Positions 1 through 8,118 of a stretch of DNA of 39,301 nt are shown here, piece by piece. The DNA comes from Bacillota bacterium (GTDB lineage Bacteria > Bacillota > UBA4882 > UBA8346). Under the pieces are notes generated by a model. That model saw only the letters and a list, made by a program, of their open reading frames with translations. It searched no databases and was not told the origin of the DNA. The stretch is from contig JAEZFP010000024.1 in assembly GCA_023417475.1 (NCBI GenBank), positions 1 to 39,301 of the forward strand, read 5' to 3'. Each line of letters opens with the position of its first letter. The first letter of the stretch is position 1. A program made the translations under genes and the position numbers.

Positions 1-252
1 AAAAGAGGTGCCTTAATTAATCAATTTAGGGGCTTTTCTCTGCCGTTTTGAATTATCTGTTCTTTTAATTCACTTTACTTTTAAGTCATTTCCTTTATAT
101 TAAAATCTTTTGGCACGGGGCTCTTCACGGCTGGGCGGAGATTGGCACCCCCATTTTCATCCTTTCTTGACAGCTAGCGTGGACCTACTTCCGATCAATT
201 TCAGCCGGTTGGTTTCATGCTCACGTTCATCGTAAATCGCTCTTTAAAGATG
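1..252. other. AT-rich stretch without a recognisable gene
   Basis: I see no convincing coding region here. The only open frames are short, lack ribosome binding sites, or lie opposite the NifB-like gene. The stretch ends at the terminator hairpin just downstream. It may contain the 3' flank of a gene lying outside the window, but nothing in it is recognisable. Confidence 0.4.
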
Positions 253-284
253 AAAAAACTCAACGGGGCTCCGTTGAGTTTTTT
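253..284. terminator. Bidirectional intrinsic terminator
   Basis: A perfect 14-bp stem (AAAAAACTCAACGG / CCGTTGAGTTTTTT) closes on a GGCT loop, with A- and T-runs on either side, so it can work on both strands. It lies downstream of the minus-strand NifB-like gene and probably ends that transcript. Confidence 0.85.
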
Positions 285-341
285 ATATAATTCGATCATG
301 CATTATATGTTTCGCAAAATATTCGGTTTCAAAACGAGTGC

Positions 342-1172
342 CTACGAATTCAACCCCGAATCCGACTCGAGGCAGGCGGCGCCGCACGTGTCCAGACCGC
401 ATTGTTGCGGAACTTCGCAAACCGGGAGATATAACGCGGCAATTTGGCGCGCTTGATACAATTGCAAAGGCGTTGGCGGCGCAAATGTGACGTTCCGGTG
501 CGGCACAAAGGGGATCAAATTCAATTGGGCCACCCCCAGGAAAGCGGCTGTCTTCGCAATGGCTTCGATATGGTCCTCGTTCACTTCCGGAATGAGGACC
601 GTACTGACCCGGACCGTCACGCCGCTGGCAATCAGCGCGCGAATCCCGGCGATCTGCGAGGAAAGCAACATCCGGGCGGCATGTTCGCCGGTAACGTACT
701 GACCTTGATAATATAAGTATGAACAGAGCTGTTTCAAGATGGGATGGCGCACCGCGTTCATGGTCACATTGACCGTCCGGACGCCGGCTGCCGCCAGCCG
801 CGCGGCATAATCGTACAACAGTAATCCGTTGGTACTTATGCATTTCACTAGTTGTGGGAAATGACGATGAACCGCTTCCAAAAGTTCAAGGGTGCTGTCG
901 GACGCCAACGGTTCGCCGGGTCCCGCGATGCCGACCACCGCCAACTGCGGGTTGTCTTTGAGCGCTTGAGCAATCATTTGGACCGCCCGTTCCGGACTGG
1001 TCGGATGAGGCTGTTGATGGCGACTGGCGCCCACCGCGCAATAACGACAATGAATATTACAACTGGAACCAATCGGGAGATGAATCTTGCCAAATTGATA
1101 ATGAGCCTCTTTCGAGAAACAAGGGTGATTGGCCACAAACTCCGGCGAAGCACCTGAAAACTGCCGTTCCAC
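342..1172 (-). CDS. NifB-like radical SAM protein lacking the NifX-type domain
   Basis: 276-residue radical SAM enzyme whose sequence follows the NifB radical SAM core. The N-terminal HPCFS (16-20) is followed by the SAM-cluster cysteines C38, C42 and C45 in CNIHCRYC, a VVGIAGPGEPLA block (79-90) typical of NifB, and STNG. NifB makes the 8Fe-9S-C precursor of nitrogenase cofactor. This protein stops after the radical SAM part, has no C-terminal NifX/dinitrogenase-cofactor domain, and lacks the Cys-plus-ESRP segment that NifB has just after the SAM motif. A C-terminal cysteine group (C258, C263, C267) remains. No nif genes are nearby. The start is GTG with GAAAGGA about 10 nt upstream. The family call is firm; the product is unknown, and a nitrogenase role is not supported by context. 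Confidence 0.8.
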   Translation of the reverse strand: MERQFSGASPEFVANHPCFSKEAHYQFGKIHLPIGSSCNIHCRYCAVGASRHQQPHPTSPERAVQMIAQALKDNPQLAVVGIAGPGEPLASDSTLELLEAVHRHFPQLVKCISTNGLLLYDYAARLAAAGVRTVNVTMNAVRHPILKQLCSYLYYQGQYVTGEHAARMLLSSQIAGIRALIASGVTVRVSTVLIPEVNEDHIEAIAKTAAFLGVAQLNLIPFVPHRNVTFAPPTPLQLYQARQIAALYLPVCEVPQQCGLDTCGAACLESDSGLNS

Positions 1173-1244
1173 CGTAACCCATTCCTTTCAAACCTACCGC
1201 AAAAAGCAATAAAACGCAATTCCGATAATTAAGTATAATATTTT

Positions 1245-1273
1245 ATGCTATAACTCGCCGTGATATTTGTCAA
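1245..1273 (-). promoter_or_regulatory. Putative sigma-A promoter for the NifB-like gene
   Basis: On the minus strand, TTGACA (1268-1273) is followed after 17 bp by TAGCAT (1245-1250), a 4/6 match to the -10 consensus. It lies about 75 bp upstream of the GTG start. Prediction only. Confidence 0.4.
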
Positions 1274-1439
1274 TAGCCCCTCCCCTCCTACAAACCCAAA
1301 ACAGCCCAGCGGATCCCCTCCCGTTTTCACCGAAGAAATTTAGCGTCTTTCCGCTGTTCAATTCGGGATTTGCCGCTGATCGCCATGGCGGTTTGCGGGT
1401 GGGTTTCCCGCTCCCGTTTCTTTGAAAATTACGATCGGC

Positions 1440-1468
1440 GGAAACCCTTATATAATTAAAGGATTTCC
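1440..1468. repeat. Imperfect inverted repeat in the nifB-like/potA intergenic region
   Basis: Arms GGAAACCCTT and AAGGATTTCC (one mismatch) flank a 9-bp AT spacer. The divergent intergenic region (1173-1634) holds this, two weak promoters and AT-rich DNA, but no gene. The repeat could be an operator or a transcript hairpin; I do not recognise it as a known riboswitch. Confidence 0.35.
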
Positions 1469-1532
1469 CCTAATTGGATCGTCAATGCCGCCGAAACTTT
1501 TTTTATTTTCAATGAATATTACAGTAGAAATA

Positions 1533-1561
1533 TTGACATTTTACGATTTTTATAATAATAA
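1533..1561 (+). promoter_or_regulatory. Weak putative promoter for potABCD
   Basis: A perfect TTGACA (1533-1538) is followed 17 bp later by TAATAA (1556-1561) inside an AT-rich run. A perfect TATAAT at 1551 is only 12 bp from the -35, too close for the same promoter. It is the only candidate near the operon start, about 75 bp upstream of potA. Confidence 0.35.
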
Positions 1562-1634
1562 TTGATTTGGTTTCATTATTTAAAATCCCAAACCTTCGGT
1601 CCCATCCGAAATACTACACGGCGGAGGGTAATCA

Positions 1635-2678
1635 ATGACGGAAGCCCTGATTCACCTAATTAACGTTTCGAAAGATTACAACGGCAGTGAAGCGATTAAA
1701 AATGTCACGTTGTATATCAAACGAAACGAATTCCTCACCATGCTGGGGCCCAGCGGATGTGGAAAAACAACCACCCTACGGATTATCGGCGGCTTTGAAC
1801 ATCCGTCACATGGCCAAATCCTTTTTGAAGGGACCGATATCGACTCGACTCCGCCCTACAAACGAAGGATTAACACGGTATTTCAAAAATACGCGTTATT
1901 TCCCCATATGAATGTCTACGAGAATATCGCCTTCGGATTGAAGATCAAAAAAGTGGACAAAAAGGTCATCGACCAAAAGGTCGGGGCGATCCTTGAATTG
2001 GTGTCCTTATCCGGTTATGAAAAACGCTCAGTCAACTCCTTAAGCGGCGGTCAGCAACAACGGATCGCCATTGCCCGCGCTTTGATCAACGAACCGGAAG
2101 TGTTGCTTTTGGACGAGCCGCTCGGCGCGTTGGACTTGCAACTCCGGAAAGAAATGCAACTTGAATTAAAAGCCATGCAAAAGCGTTTAGGGATTACCTT
2201 CTTATATATTACCCACGACCAGGAAGAAGCGTTGACCATGTCGGACACCATCGCCGTCATGAACAAAGGCCGGTTGCAACAGATCGGCGCCCCCGAAATG
2301 GTCTACAATGAGCCGGTCAATTCCTTTGTCGCCGGCTTTATCGGGGAAAGCAACATTGTCGACGGCGTTATGCTCGAAGATTATCAAGTGATGCTGGCTG
2401 GGAAAAATTTGCGTTGCAGCGACAAAGGGTTCGTCCGCAACGAGGCGGTCAACGTGGTGATTCGTCCCGAAGACTTGAAGATTGTCGACATGTCCGATGG
2501 TTTCTTTCAAGGGACAGTCCGTTCGGTAACCTTCAAAGGCGTCCATTATGAAATGATCGTCGAAGCGCACGGCATTCACTGGATGATTCACAACACCCGT
2601 ATGTATCAGTCCGGCGCCCAAGTCGGGTTAGTGGTTGACCCCTATGACATCCACATCATGAAAAAGGTGACGGATTGA
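1635..2678 (+). CDS. potA: Spermidine/putrescine ABC transporter ATP-binding protein PotA
   Basis: 347-residue ABC ATPase that powers uptake of polyamines through PotBC. Visible motifs in order: Walker A GPSGCGKTT (38-46), Q-loop Q84, signature LSGGQ (136-140), Walker B VLLLDEP (156-162), D-loop, H-switch H194 in YITHDQEEA, and a C-terminal TOBE-type region (about 265-345). This is the MalK/PotA class of importer ATPase. The ATG start has GGAGGG at 1623-1628. It is the first gene of a tightly packed potABCD operon and its stop overlaps the potB start (TGATG). The assignment rests on family sequence plus the PotB, PotC and PotD neighbours. Confidence 0.95.
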   Translation: MTEALIHLINVSKDYNGSEAIKNVTLYIKRNEFLTMLGPSGCGKTTTLRIIGGFEHPSHGQILFEGTDIDSTPPYKRRINTVFQKYALFPHMNVYENIAFGLKIKKVDKKVIDQKVGAILELVSLSGYEKRSVNSLSGGQQQRIAIARALINEPEVLLLDEPLGALDLQLRKEMQLELKAMQKRLGITFLYITHDQEEALTMSDTIAVMNKGRLQQIGAPEMVYNEPVNSFVAGFIGESNIVDGVMLEDYQVMLAGKNLRCSDKGFVRNEAVNVVIRPEDLKIVDMSDGFFQGTVRSVTFKGVHYEMIVEAHGIHWMIHNTRMYQSGAQVGLVVDPYDIHIMKKVTD

Positions 2679-3502
2679 TGAAAAAGAACTGGGTGGCCTA
2701 TCCGTATATCTTCTGGATGGTGGTTTTCACTGTGGTTCCCCTCTCTTTGCTGCTCTTTTTCAGTTTGACGGTAAAGAACGGGACCAACACCGTCTTTGCG
2801 TGGGATAACTTTAGCCGTTTTTTTGAACCGATCTATCTCAAAGTCCTGTTGCGCTCGTTATGGTTGGCCGGGGTCAGCACGGCGCTTTGCCTGCTGATCG
2901 GTTACCCGACCGCTTATATTTTGGCCGGGCGGGATTTGAATCACAAAAACACGCTGGTGTTGCTGATGGTTTTGCCGATGTGGATGAATTTTCTGCTGCG
3001 GACCTACGCCTGGTTGACTTTGTTGGAACGTAAAGGCCTGATCAACACCTTCTTAGTCCATATCGGTTTACAACCGTTGAGTCTGCTGTACAATGATTTC
3101 GCCGTAACTTTGGGCATGGTCTATAATTTCTTGCCGTTTATGGTGTTGCCGATCTATTCGGTCCTGAGCAAAATCGATCAAAGCTTTATCGAAGCCGCGG
3201 AAGATCTCGGGGCCAACCCGATCCATACCTTCCGTAAGGTAATTTTTCCCATGAGTTTGCCCGGAGTGGTTTCCGGAATTACCATGGTTTTTATGCCTGC
3301 CGTGACCACCTTTGTCATCTCCCGGCTCTTGGGCGGCGGCCAATATACGCTGATCGGCAATTTGATTGAGCAACAGTTTCTGACTGTCGGCGACTGGAAC
3401 TTCGGATCAGCGATCTCGGTCGTGATGATGGCCATTATCCTCGTCGGGATGGGCTTCACCTCCCAATATGAAAAAGAGCAGGAAGGCGGCGGTCTATGGT
3501 GA
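2678..3502 (+). CDS. potB: Spermidine/putrescine ABC transporter permease PotB
   Basis: Inner-membrane permease, 274 residues from ATG at 2678; an in-frame TTG one codon upstream (2675) is also possible. The ATG shares a base with the potA stop, so translation is probably coupled. The protein has about six hydrophobic segments and the cytoplasmic EAA loop (EAAEDLGANP...FRKVIFP) that contacts PotA. It forms the translocation channel with PotC. It overlaps potC by 7 nt. Length and order match the family. Confidence 0.94.
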   Translation: MKKNWVAYPYIFWMVVFTVVPLSLLLFFSLTVKNGTNTVFAWDNFSRFFEPIYLKVLLRSLWLAGVSTALCLLIGYPTAYILAGRDLNHKNTLVLLMVLPMWMNFLLRTYAWLTLLERKGLINTFLVHIGLQPLSLLYNDFAVTLGMVYNFLPFMVLPIYSVLSKIDQSFIEAAEDLGANPIHTFRKVIFPMSLPGVVSGITMVFMPAVTTFVISRLLGGGQYTLIGNLIEQQFLTVGDWNFGSAISVVMMAIILVGMGFTSQYEKEQEGGGLW

Positions 3503-4287
3503 AGCTTTTTCTAAAACGCGGTTATCTCTTTTTAATCTTTGCCTTTCTCTACGCCCCCATTATCGTGCTGGCGCTTTATTCGTTCAACAATTCCCATTCG
3601 CGCGGCGCTTGGGACGGGTTTACCCTGAAATGGTATATTCAGATGTTTCAAGACCGTCAGATCTTGACATCCCTTTATTATTCGCTAGTGATCGGCAGCA
3701 TCGCGTCGGTCGTGGCGACGGTAATCGGCACCATGGCGGCGTTTGGCATCAACAATATGCGAACCTTTGCCCAAGCGGCCGTAATGAACATCACCTATTT
3801 GCCGGTCCTTAATCCGGACATCGTGACCGGAATCGCCTTTATGCTGCTGTTTATCTTTCTCCATATGCAACTGGGTTTTTGGACGTTGCTCCTCTCCCAT
3901 ATTACCTTTAATATCCCGTATGTGATCCTATCGGTATTGCCCAGGATTAAACAACTGGATAAAAGTATGTACGAAGCGGCGTTGGATTTGGGGGCAACCC
4001 CCGACCTGGCCTTTCGAAAGGTGGTTTTGCCGGAGATTATGCCGGGCGTCTTGACCGGATTGTTATTATCGTTCACGCTTTCCCTTGATGACTTCGTCAT
4101 CAGTTTCTTCACCACCGGTTCGGGCGTCTCCAACCTCTCCATCACGATTTACTCAATGGCCCGCCGGGGGATCAATCCGAAGATCAATGCCCTATCCACC
4201 TTAATGTTTATCAGTGTTTTAACACTGTTAATCATCGTAAATATCATGATGGCCCGGCAAAAGGCCGTTAAATCAAAGGAGGCGTAA
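3496..4287 (+). CDS. potC: Spermidine/putrescine ABC transporter permease PotC
   Basis: 263-residue second permease of the polyamine importer. The N-terminal segment GYLFLIFAFLYAPIIV and a run of further hydrophobic helices are typical of PotC. The EAA loop reads EAALDLGATP...FRKVVLPEIMPG, followed by the conserved SLDDFVISFF segment. It starts at ATG 3496 inside the end of potB and is followed after 7 nt by potD. The C-terminal basic tail is short (ARQKAVKSKEA). Confidence 0.94.
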   Translation: MVKLFLKRGYLFLIFAFLYAPIIVLALYSFNNSHSRGAWDGFTLKWYIQMFQDRQILTSLYYSLVIGSIASVVATVIGTMAAFGINNMRTFAQAAVMNITYLPVLNPDIVTGIAFMLLFIFLHMQLGFWTLLLSHITFNIPYVILSVLPRIKQLDKSMYEAALDLGATPDLAFRKVVLPEIMPGVLTGLLLSFTLSLDDFVISFFTTGSGVSNLSITIYSMARRGINPKINALSTLMFISVLTLLIIVNIMMARQKAVKSKEA

Positions 4288-4294
4288 ACAAAAA

Positions 4295-5335
4295 TTGAAA
4301 AAAACCTTGGGAATCTTACTGATCGGAATCTTGATCCTCTCCACGCTACTTGTCGGAGGCTGCGGCCCGGCCAAACGGGAACTGAACGTTTACAACTGGG
4401 GCGATTATATCGACGAATCAGTCCTCAAAAGCTTTGAATCCAAATATCAGATCAAAGTGAATTACGACACCTTCACTACCAATGAAGACATGTACGTGAA
4501 GCTAAAATCCGGCGGAAGCCATTATGATGTGGTGGTCCCATCCGATTATATGATCAAACGGATGATCGACGAAAACATGTTGGTTAAGCCGGATTTCGCC
4601 AATATTCCGAATTATAAATATATCGGTTCCGAATTTAAAAACCTCGGGTATGATCCCAAAAACGAATATTCGATTCCCTACATGTGGGGTACGGTCGGGA
4701 TCCTGTATAACAAAAAGATGGTCAGCGGCAAGCCCGACAGTTGGAACATTCTTTGGGATAAAAAATACCGCAAACAGATCCTGATGCTGGACAGTCAACG
4801 CGACAGTATCGGGATCGCCCTTAAAATGCTGGGCTACTCCCTGAATACCAAAAATCCCGCCGAACTCGAAAAAGCCAAACTGGCTTTGATCGACCAAAAG
4901 CCGTTGGTCTTGGCTTATGTGGTGGATGAAGTGAAAGATAAAATGATCTCCGGTGAAGCCGCGCTGGCGGTGGTCTGGTCCGGGGACGCCGCCTATTGCA
5001 TGCGTGAAAACCCTGACCTGAATTACTTCATTCCGAAGGAAGGATCCAATCTCTGGTTCGACGGCATGGTGATTCCCAAAGATTCACAACATATCAAAGA
5101 CGCCGAATTGTTCTTAAATTACATGTGCGATACGGAGATCGCCTATAAAAACGCCGATTATATCGGTTATGCCACCCCGCATTCGGAAGTGGTGCGGAAA
5201 CTCCCGACAGAGATCACCCGGAACCGTTCCCTTTATCCGAAAGCGGACGATCTCAAAAACTCCGAAGTTTTTGTGGATCTCGGTTCCCAAATCAAAGATT
5301 TTGACCGGGTTTGGACCGAAGTCAAATCAAAGTAA
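4295..5335 (+). CDS. potD: Spermidine/putrescine-binding lipoprotein PotD
   Basis: 346-residue extracytoplasmic polyamine receptor. A signal peptide ends in the lipobox LVGGC (residues 19-23), so it is a lipoprotein. The mature part begins with LNVYNWGDYID, the hallmark of PotD/PotF, and continues through YDVVVPSDYM, PYMWGTVGILYN and a WSGDAAY segment of the ligand pocket. The start is TTG at 4295 with a strong AAAGGAGG at 4275-4282. It is the last gene of the operon and is followed by a terminator. The choice between spermidine and putrescine cannot be read from sequence alone. Confidence 0.94.
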   Translation: MKKTLGILLIGILILSTLLVGGCGPAKRELNVYNWGDYIDESVLKSFESKYQIKVNYDTFTTNEDMYVKLKSGGSHYDVVVPSDYMIKRMIDENMLVKPDFANIPNYKYIGSEFKNLGYDPKNEYSIPYMWGTVGILYNKKMVSGKPDSWNILWDKKYRKQILMLDSQRDSIGIALKMLGYSLNTKNPAELEKAKLALIDQKPLVLAYVVDEVKDKMISGEAALAVVWSGDAAYCMRENPDLNYFIPKEGSNLWFDGMVIPKDSQHIKDAELFLNYMCDTEIAYKNADYIGYATPHSEVVRKLPTEITRNRSLYPKADDLKNSEVFVDLGSQIKDFDRVWTEVKSK

Positions 5336-5354
5336 TTCAATAATAAACACGAAC

Positions 5355-5392
5355 ATGGCCGGTGTCGTTTGACATCCGGCCATTATTTTAAT
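5355..5392 (+). terminator. Intrinsic terminator of potABCD
   Basis: Stem ATGGCCGG-TGTC / GACA-(T)-CCGGCCAT closes on a GTTT loop and is followed by TATTTTAATT. It starts 20 nt after the potD stop. Confidence 0.85.
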
Positions 5393-5499
5393 TGTTGTTT
5401 GTATGGAGGAGGGTCGCTTGCGGACTCTGCGAGACCCGCTATCCCAAACGACTCCCGATTCGGGAATTGATCAACGATATCCGGTGTAATTACTCTCTC

Positions 5500-6459
5500 C
5501 TACCATAGTTTTTCTTTTTTGATCCTGATCTCCACGTTGAGATTGGGGACTAAAAACCGGTCCGGGTTTTGAACTCTGATCTCAACCGGGAGAATGGTTT
5601 CGCCATTTTTAACCACGGCCATTGCTCCGATCTTTCCGACTTTACCGCGGTAGTGGCGCTTGGGGTCCGCCAGCGGAGTTATCGTGACTGCGGCGCCTAT
5701 TTCGACATCTTTGATCAACCGCTCGGCAACCGGAGCTTCGACCACCAAACTATGTAAATCCAAGACGCTCAGCAATTGTTTTTGATCATCGTCTTGAACC
5801 TGATCGCCGTTACGATAATTGATCTCCGCCACCACGCCCTCGCCCACCTTCGTCACTAGATAGTTTTGGCTGATACCGCACTGACGCAGTTTATCCTGTT
5901 TACTTTTGACTTCCAGTTCCAGTTTAGCGATGCGTTCGCGAATCGCGATCTGGCTGGAAACCCCTTGCCGTTTCGCCGTCAGTTCAAGGTCAAGGTCGGT
6001 GGCGGTTTTTAGATTGGAGCGGTTAGTCTGCTCGTATTGGTCCAATTCCAGTTTGGAAATGGCTCCTTTTTGATAAAGAATCTGCTTGTTATTTAGCTCG
6101 GTTTGAGATTGGCGCAACGTCGCCCGGGCGTCGGCGAGCCGGTTCTCTAACTGCTTGATGGTGAACCCTTCATTTTGCAGCTCACAACGGGCCTGGACCA
6201 ACTCTTGCTCTTTCGCCTTGATCTGAGCTTGATACTCGCTCAGGTTTAACACGGCCAACCGTTCACCGGCTGTTACCCGTTGCCCTTCTTGAACCAGGAT
6301 CTTTTCAATCCGGACCGGAAAACCCAGCATTACATTTTGAATGTTGTTGGTTTTGACCCGGCCGATTACCATTACATTTTGCAATTCCGACCAGGCAAAC
6401 CAGATTATAAAGGCCATGATGCTTATCGTCACAACTAAGACCGGCCAACGCTTTTTCAT
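5500..6459 (-). CDS. HlyD-family membrane-fusion/adaptor protein of an ABC exporter
   Basis: 319-residue adaptor with one N-terminal membrane anchor (about 5-26). A first lipoyl half (PVRIEKILVQEGQRVTAGE) is followed by a long coiled-coil hairpin (about 75-195, rich in Q, E, K, L), the second lipoyl half (YLVTKVGEGVVAEINYRNGDQV) and a beta-barrel region ending in a PNLNVEIRIKKE strand. Such adaptors link an inner-membrane transporter to an outer-membrane channel or to the wall space. It is the last gene of the operon with the ABC ATPase and two ABC-2 permeases, 38 nt after the second permease. ATG start with GGAGGAG upstream. The substrate is unknown. Confidence 0.88.
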   Translation of the reverse strand: MKKRWPVLVVTISIMAFIIWFAWSELQNVMVIGRVKTNNIQNVMLGFPVRIEKILVQEGQRVTAGERLAVLNLSEYQAQIKAKEQELVQARCELQNEGFTIKQLENRLADARATLRQSQTELNNKQILYQKGAISKLELDQYEQTNRSNLKTATDLDLELTAKRQGVSSQIAIRERIAKLELEVKSKQDKLRQCGISQNYLVTKVGEGVVAEINYRNGDQVQDDDQKQLLSVLDLHSLVVEAPVAERLIKDVEIGAAVTITPLADPKRHYRGKVGKIGAMAVVKNGETILPVEIRVQNPDRFLVPNLNVEIRIKKEKLW

Positions 6460-6497
6460 GATTGATCTCCTCCCGATTAACTTTTACAAAATCATCC

Positions 6498-7301
6498 TTA
6501 CGACCCGGCACTTTCGTAGCGACACAAACCGATCTTCCAGACCTGTAACGTGATTACTAAAAAGGCAATACTGACGAAAGGGGCGGCGAACTGTAACAAC
6601 GGGTGAAACAGATAATCGCCGGAACGGTCCAGGAAATACTGGGCGGGATAATAATTGACGAACGAATACGGCACCACAAACGTTAGGAAAAACTGGATCC
6701 CGACGTCATAGATCTTCAACGGGTAATCCAAGAAGTTCTTAATACACATAAAGGTGATATTGGTGACACCATTGGAACGTTGCAGCCAAAAGGCGCTGGC
6801 GCCGACCATGATCATCAAACATAACTGAATCAACGATCCGCTCAGGATGACAATCATAAACCAGATTATTTTAGCGATACTCCAGACAATTTGTAATTTT
6901 TGAAAACAGATCGTAAAAACTACGGCGCCTAAAATGAAGTTACCCACATTTTGAATGGCAATGTTGCGAAAACAGAGATGAATCAAAGGATTGATCGGAT
7001 AAATCAACATACTGTCAAAGGTTCCTTGCCGAATAGAACTGTCCAGTTGTTGCATCGGCGCCCAAAAAATAAAACCGGCGACTCCATACGAAAACATGTT
7101 CAGGTTGTAAAGCAATAATAATTCATAGACATTCCAACCGCCCACCGTTTGAAAGCGATTCGCCAGCACCCAGATCAACGCCATGCTGGAGCCGAAAATG
7201 GTAGTCTGCAAAAAAATATCGATTAGAAAATATGCTCGATATTCAATCAAACTCTTAAAATAGATAAAGACAAATTGGATATACAGTTTGATAAGGTGCA
7301 T
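6498..7301 (-). CDS. ABC-2 type (DUF990-like) transporter permease, second subunit
   Basis: 267-residue integral membrane protein with about six hydrophobic segments. Features such as FKSLIEYRAYFLIDIFLQ, an FWAPMQQLDSSIRQGTFDSM cytoplasmic loop and a PYSFVNYYPAQYFL stretch match the DUF990/ABC-2 permease family, which occurs in pairs beside one ATPase. ATG with a perfect GGGAGG upstream; its start lies 2 nt from the stop of the preceding permease. It probably forms a heterodimer with that permease. Exported substrate unknown. Confidence 0.85.
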   Translation of the reverse strand: MHLIKLYIQFVFIYFKSLIEYRAYFLIDIFLQTTIFGSSMALIWVLANRFQTVGGWNVYELLLLYNLNMFSYGVAGFIFWAPMQQLDSSIRQGTFDSMLIYPINPLIHLCFRNIAIQNVGNFILGAVVFTICFQKLQIVWSIAKIIWFMIVILSGSLIQLCLMIMVGASAFWLQRSNGVTNITFMCIKNFLDYPLKIYDVGIQFFLTFVVPYSFVNYYPAQYFLDRSGDYLFHPLLQFAAPFVSIAFLVITLQVWKIGLCRYESAGS

Positions 7302-7302
7302 T

Positions 7303-8115
7303 TCAACCTCCCTGGATTACCAAACGCCGGATCGCCCGATGCCACATTAACCGTTCGAGTAGAAAAAAGCCGGCGAGCCAAATGAACTGAAGCATAATCT
7401 GCCAAATGGCTTCCTGCGATGTTAATTTCCCCATATAAATTGAGATTGCCGTAAAATAAATCAAGCGAAACGGCAGGATCATCGCCACATCGGCCAACGC
7501 TTTTGGAAAAAACCATAATGGGACAAACGAACCGGAAAACAACCGCAACGATACCCGCAACACCGTATTGAACTGTTGCACCCGGTTCCACCAAAAACCT
7601 GATAACCCCAGCAAATAACAGATGGCAAAGCTGATTAACAAGCCGTTGACGACCGCAATTACAAACAGGATTCCGTTTTGAAATGTCGGTAACTTTAAGC
7701 CAAAACCGATAAAACCGATCAGTAGGGTTGGCACGAGTTGGATAAAAACATCCGAACCGATACCGCCGATTGTGCGGGATAATAACTGAACCCGCAGATC
7801 AATTGGTTTGATCAGATCGGTGGCGATTTCGCCGGTACGGATCTTCCAATCGATAATCCAGATAATCTCGTTGGTGACAAAGATCGAGATGGCCGCACTC
7901 ACTACCGAATACGTGACCATTTCCTCAAATGTTACCACCGTGGCTCCGGCAGTCGCCGACCCGCCGCTGTTTTGCATAATCGCCCGCCAAATGGCAATTT
8001 GGACCAATAACGTTACAATCCGCCCGGTGAAACTGAGTAGGGTATTGGTCCGGTACGCCAACTCGGCTTGGAAAGTATTCTTAATGAATTCCCAATACAA
8101 ACGCATTGCATCCAT
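7303..8115 (-). CDS. ABC-2 type (DUF990-like) transporter permease, first subunit
   Basis: 270-residue permease with six or so membrane segments. The RTGEIATDLIKPIDLRVQLL loop is the cytoplasmic segment equivalent to that of its partner (RQGTFDSMLIYPINP), a typical coupling loop for this family. The first ATG (8115) sits directly against GAAGG; the second ATG (8106, sequence MRLYWEF) has that same site at a normal 8-nt distance and is the more likely start. It follows the ATPase gene after 3 nt and precedes the second permease by 1-2 nt, so the three are surely one operon. Confidence 0.85.
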   Translation of the reverse strand: MDAMRLYWEFIKNTFQAELAYRTNTLLSFTGRIVTLLVQIAIWRAIMQNSGGSATAGATVVTFEEMVTYSVVSAAISIFVTNEIIWIIDWKIRTGEIATDLIKPIDLRVQLLSRTIGGIGSDVFIQLVPTLLIGFIGFGLKLPTFQNGILFVIAVVNGLLISFAICYLLGLSGFWWNRVQQFNTVLRVSLRLFSGSFVPLWFFPKALADVAMILPFRLIYFTAISIYMGKLTSQEAIWQIMLQFIWLAGFFLLERLMWHRAIRRLVIQGG

Positions 8116-8118
8116 CCT

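Noticed and set aside
112..170. Sigma-54-like TGGCAC element or TTGACA promoter near the window start
   Set aside because: The matching -12 or -10 element is missing at the required spacing, and no gene follows on the plus strand.
283..843. 186-codon minus-strand frame opposite/overlapping the NifB-like gene
   Set aside because: It is a shifted-frame shadow of the radical SAM gene, with Arg/Pro-rich composition typical of spurious frames.
1533..1556. TTGACA with perfect TATAAT as the potA promoter
   Set aside because: The spacing is only 12 bp, too short for sigma-A; the 17-bp alternative was listed with low confidence.
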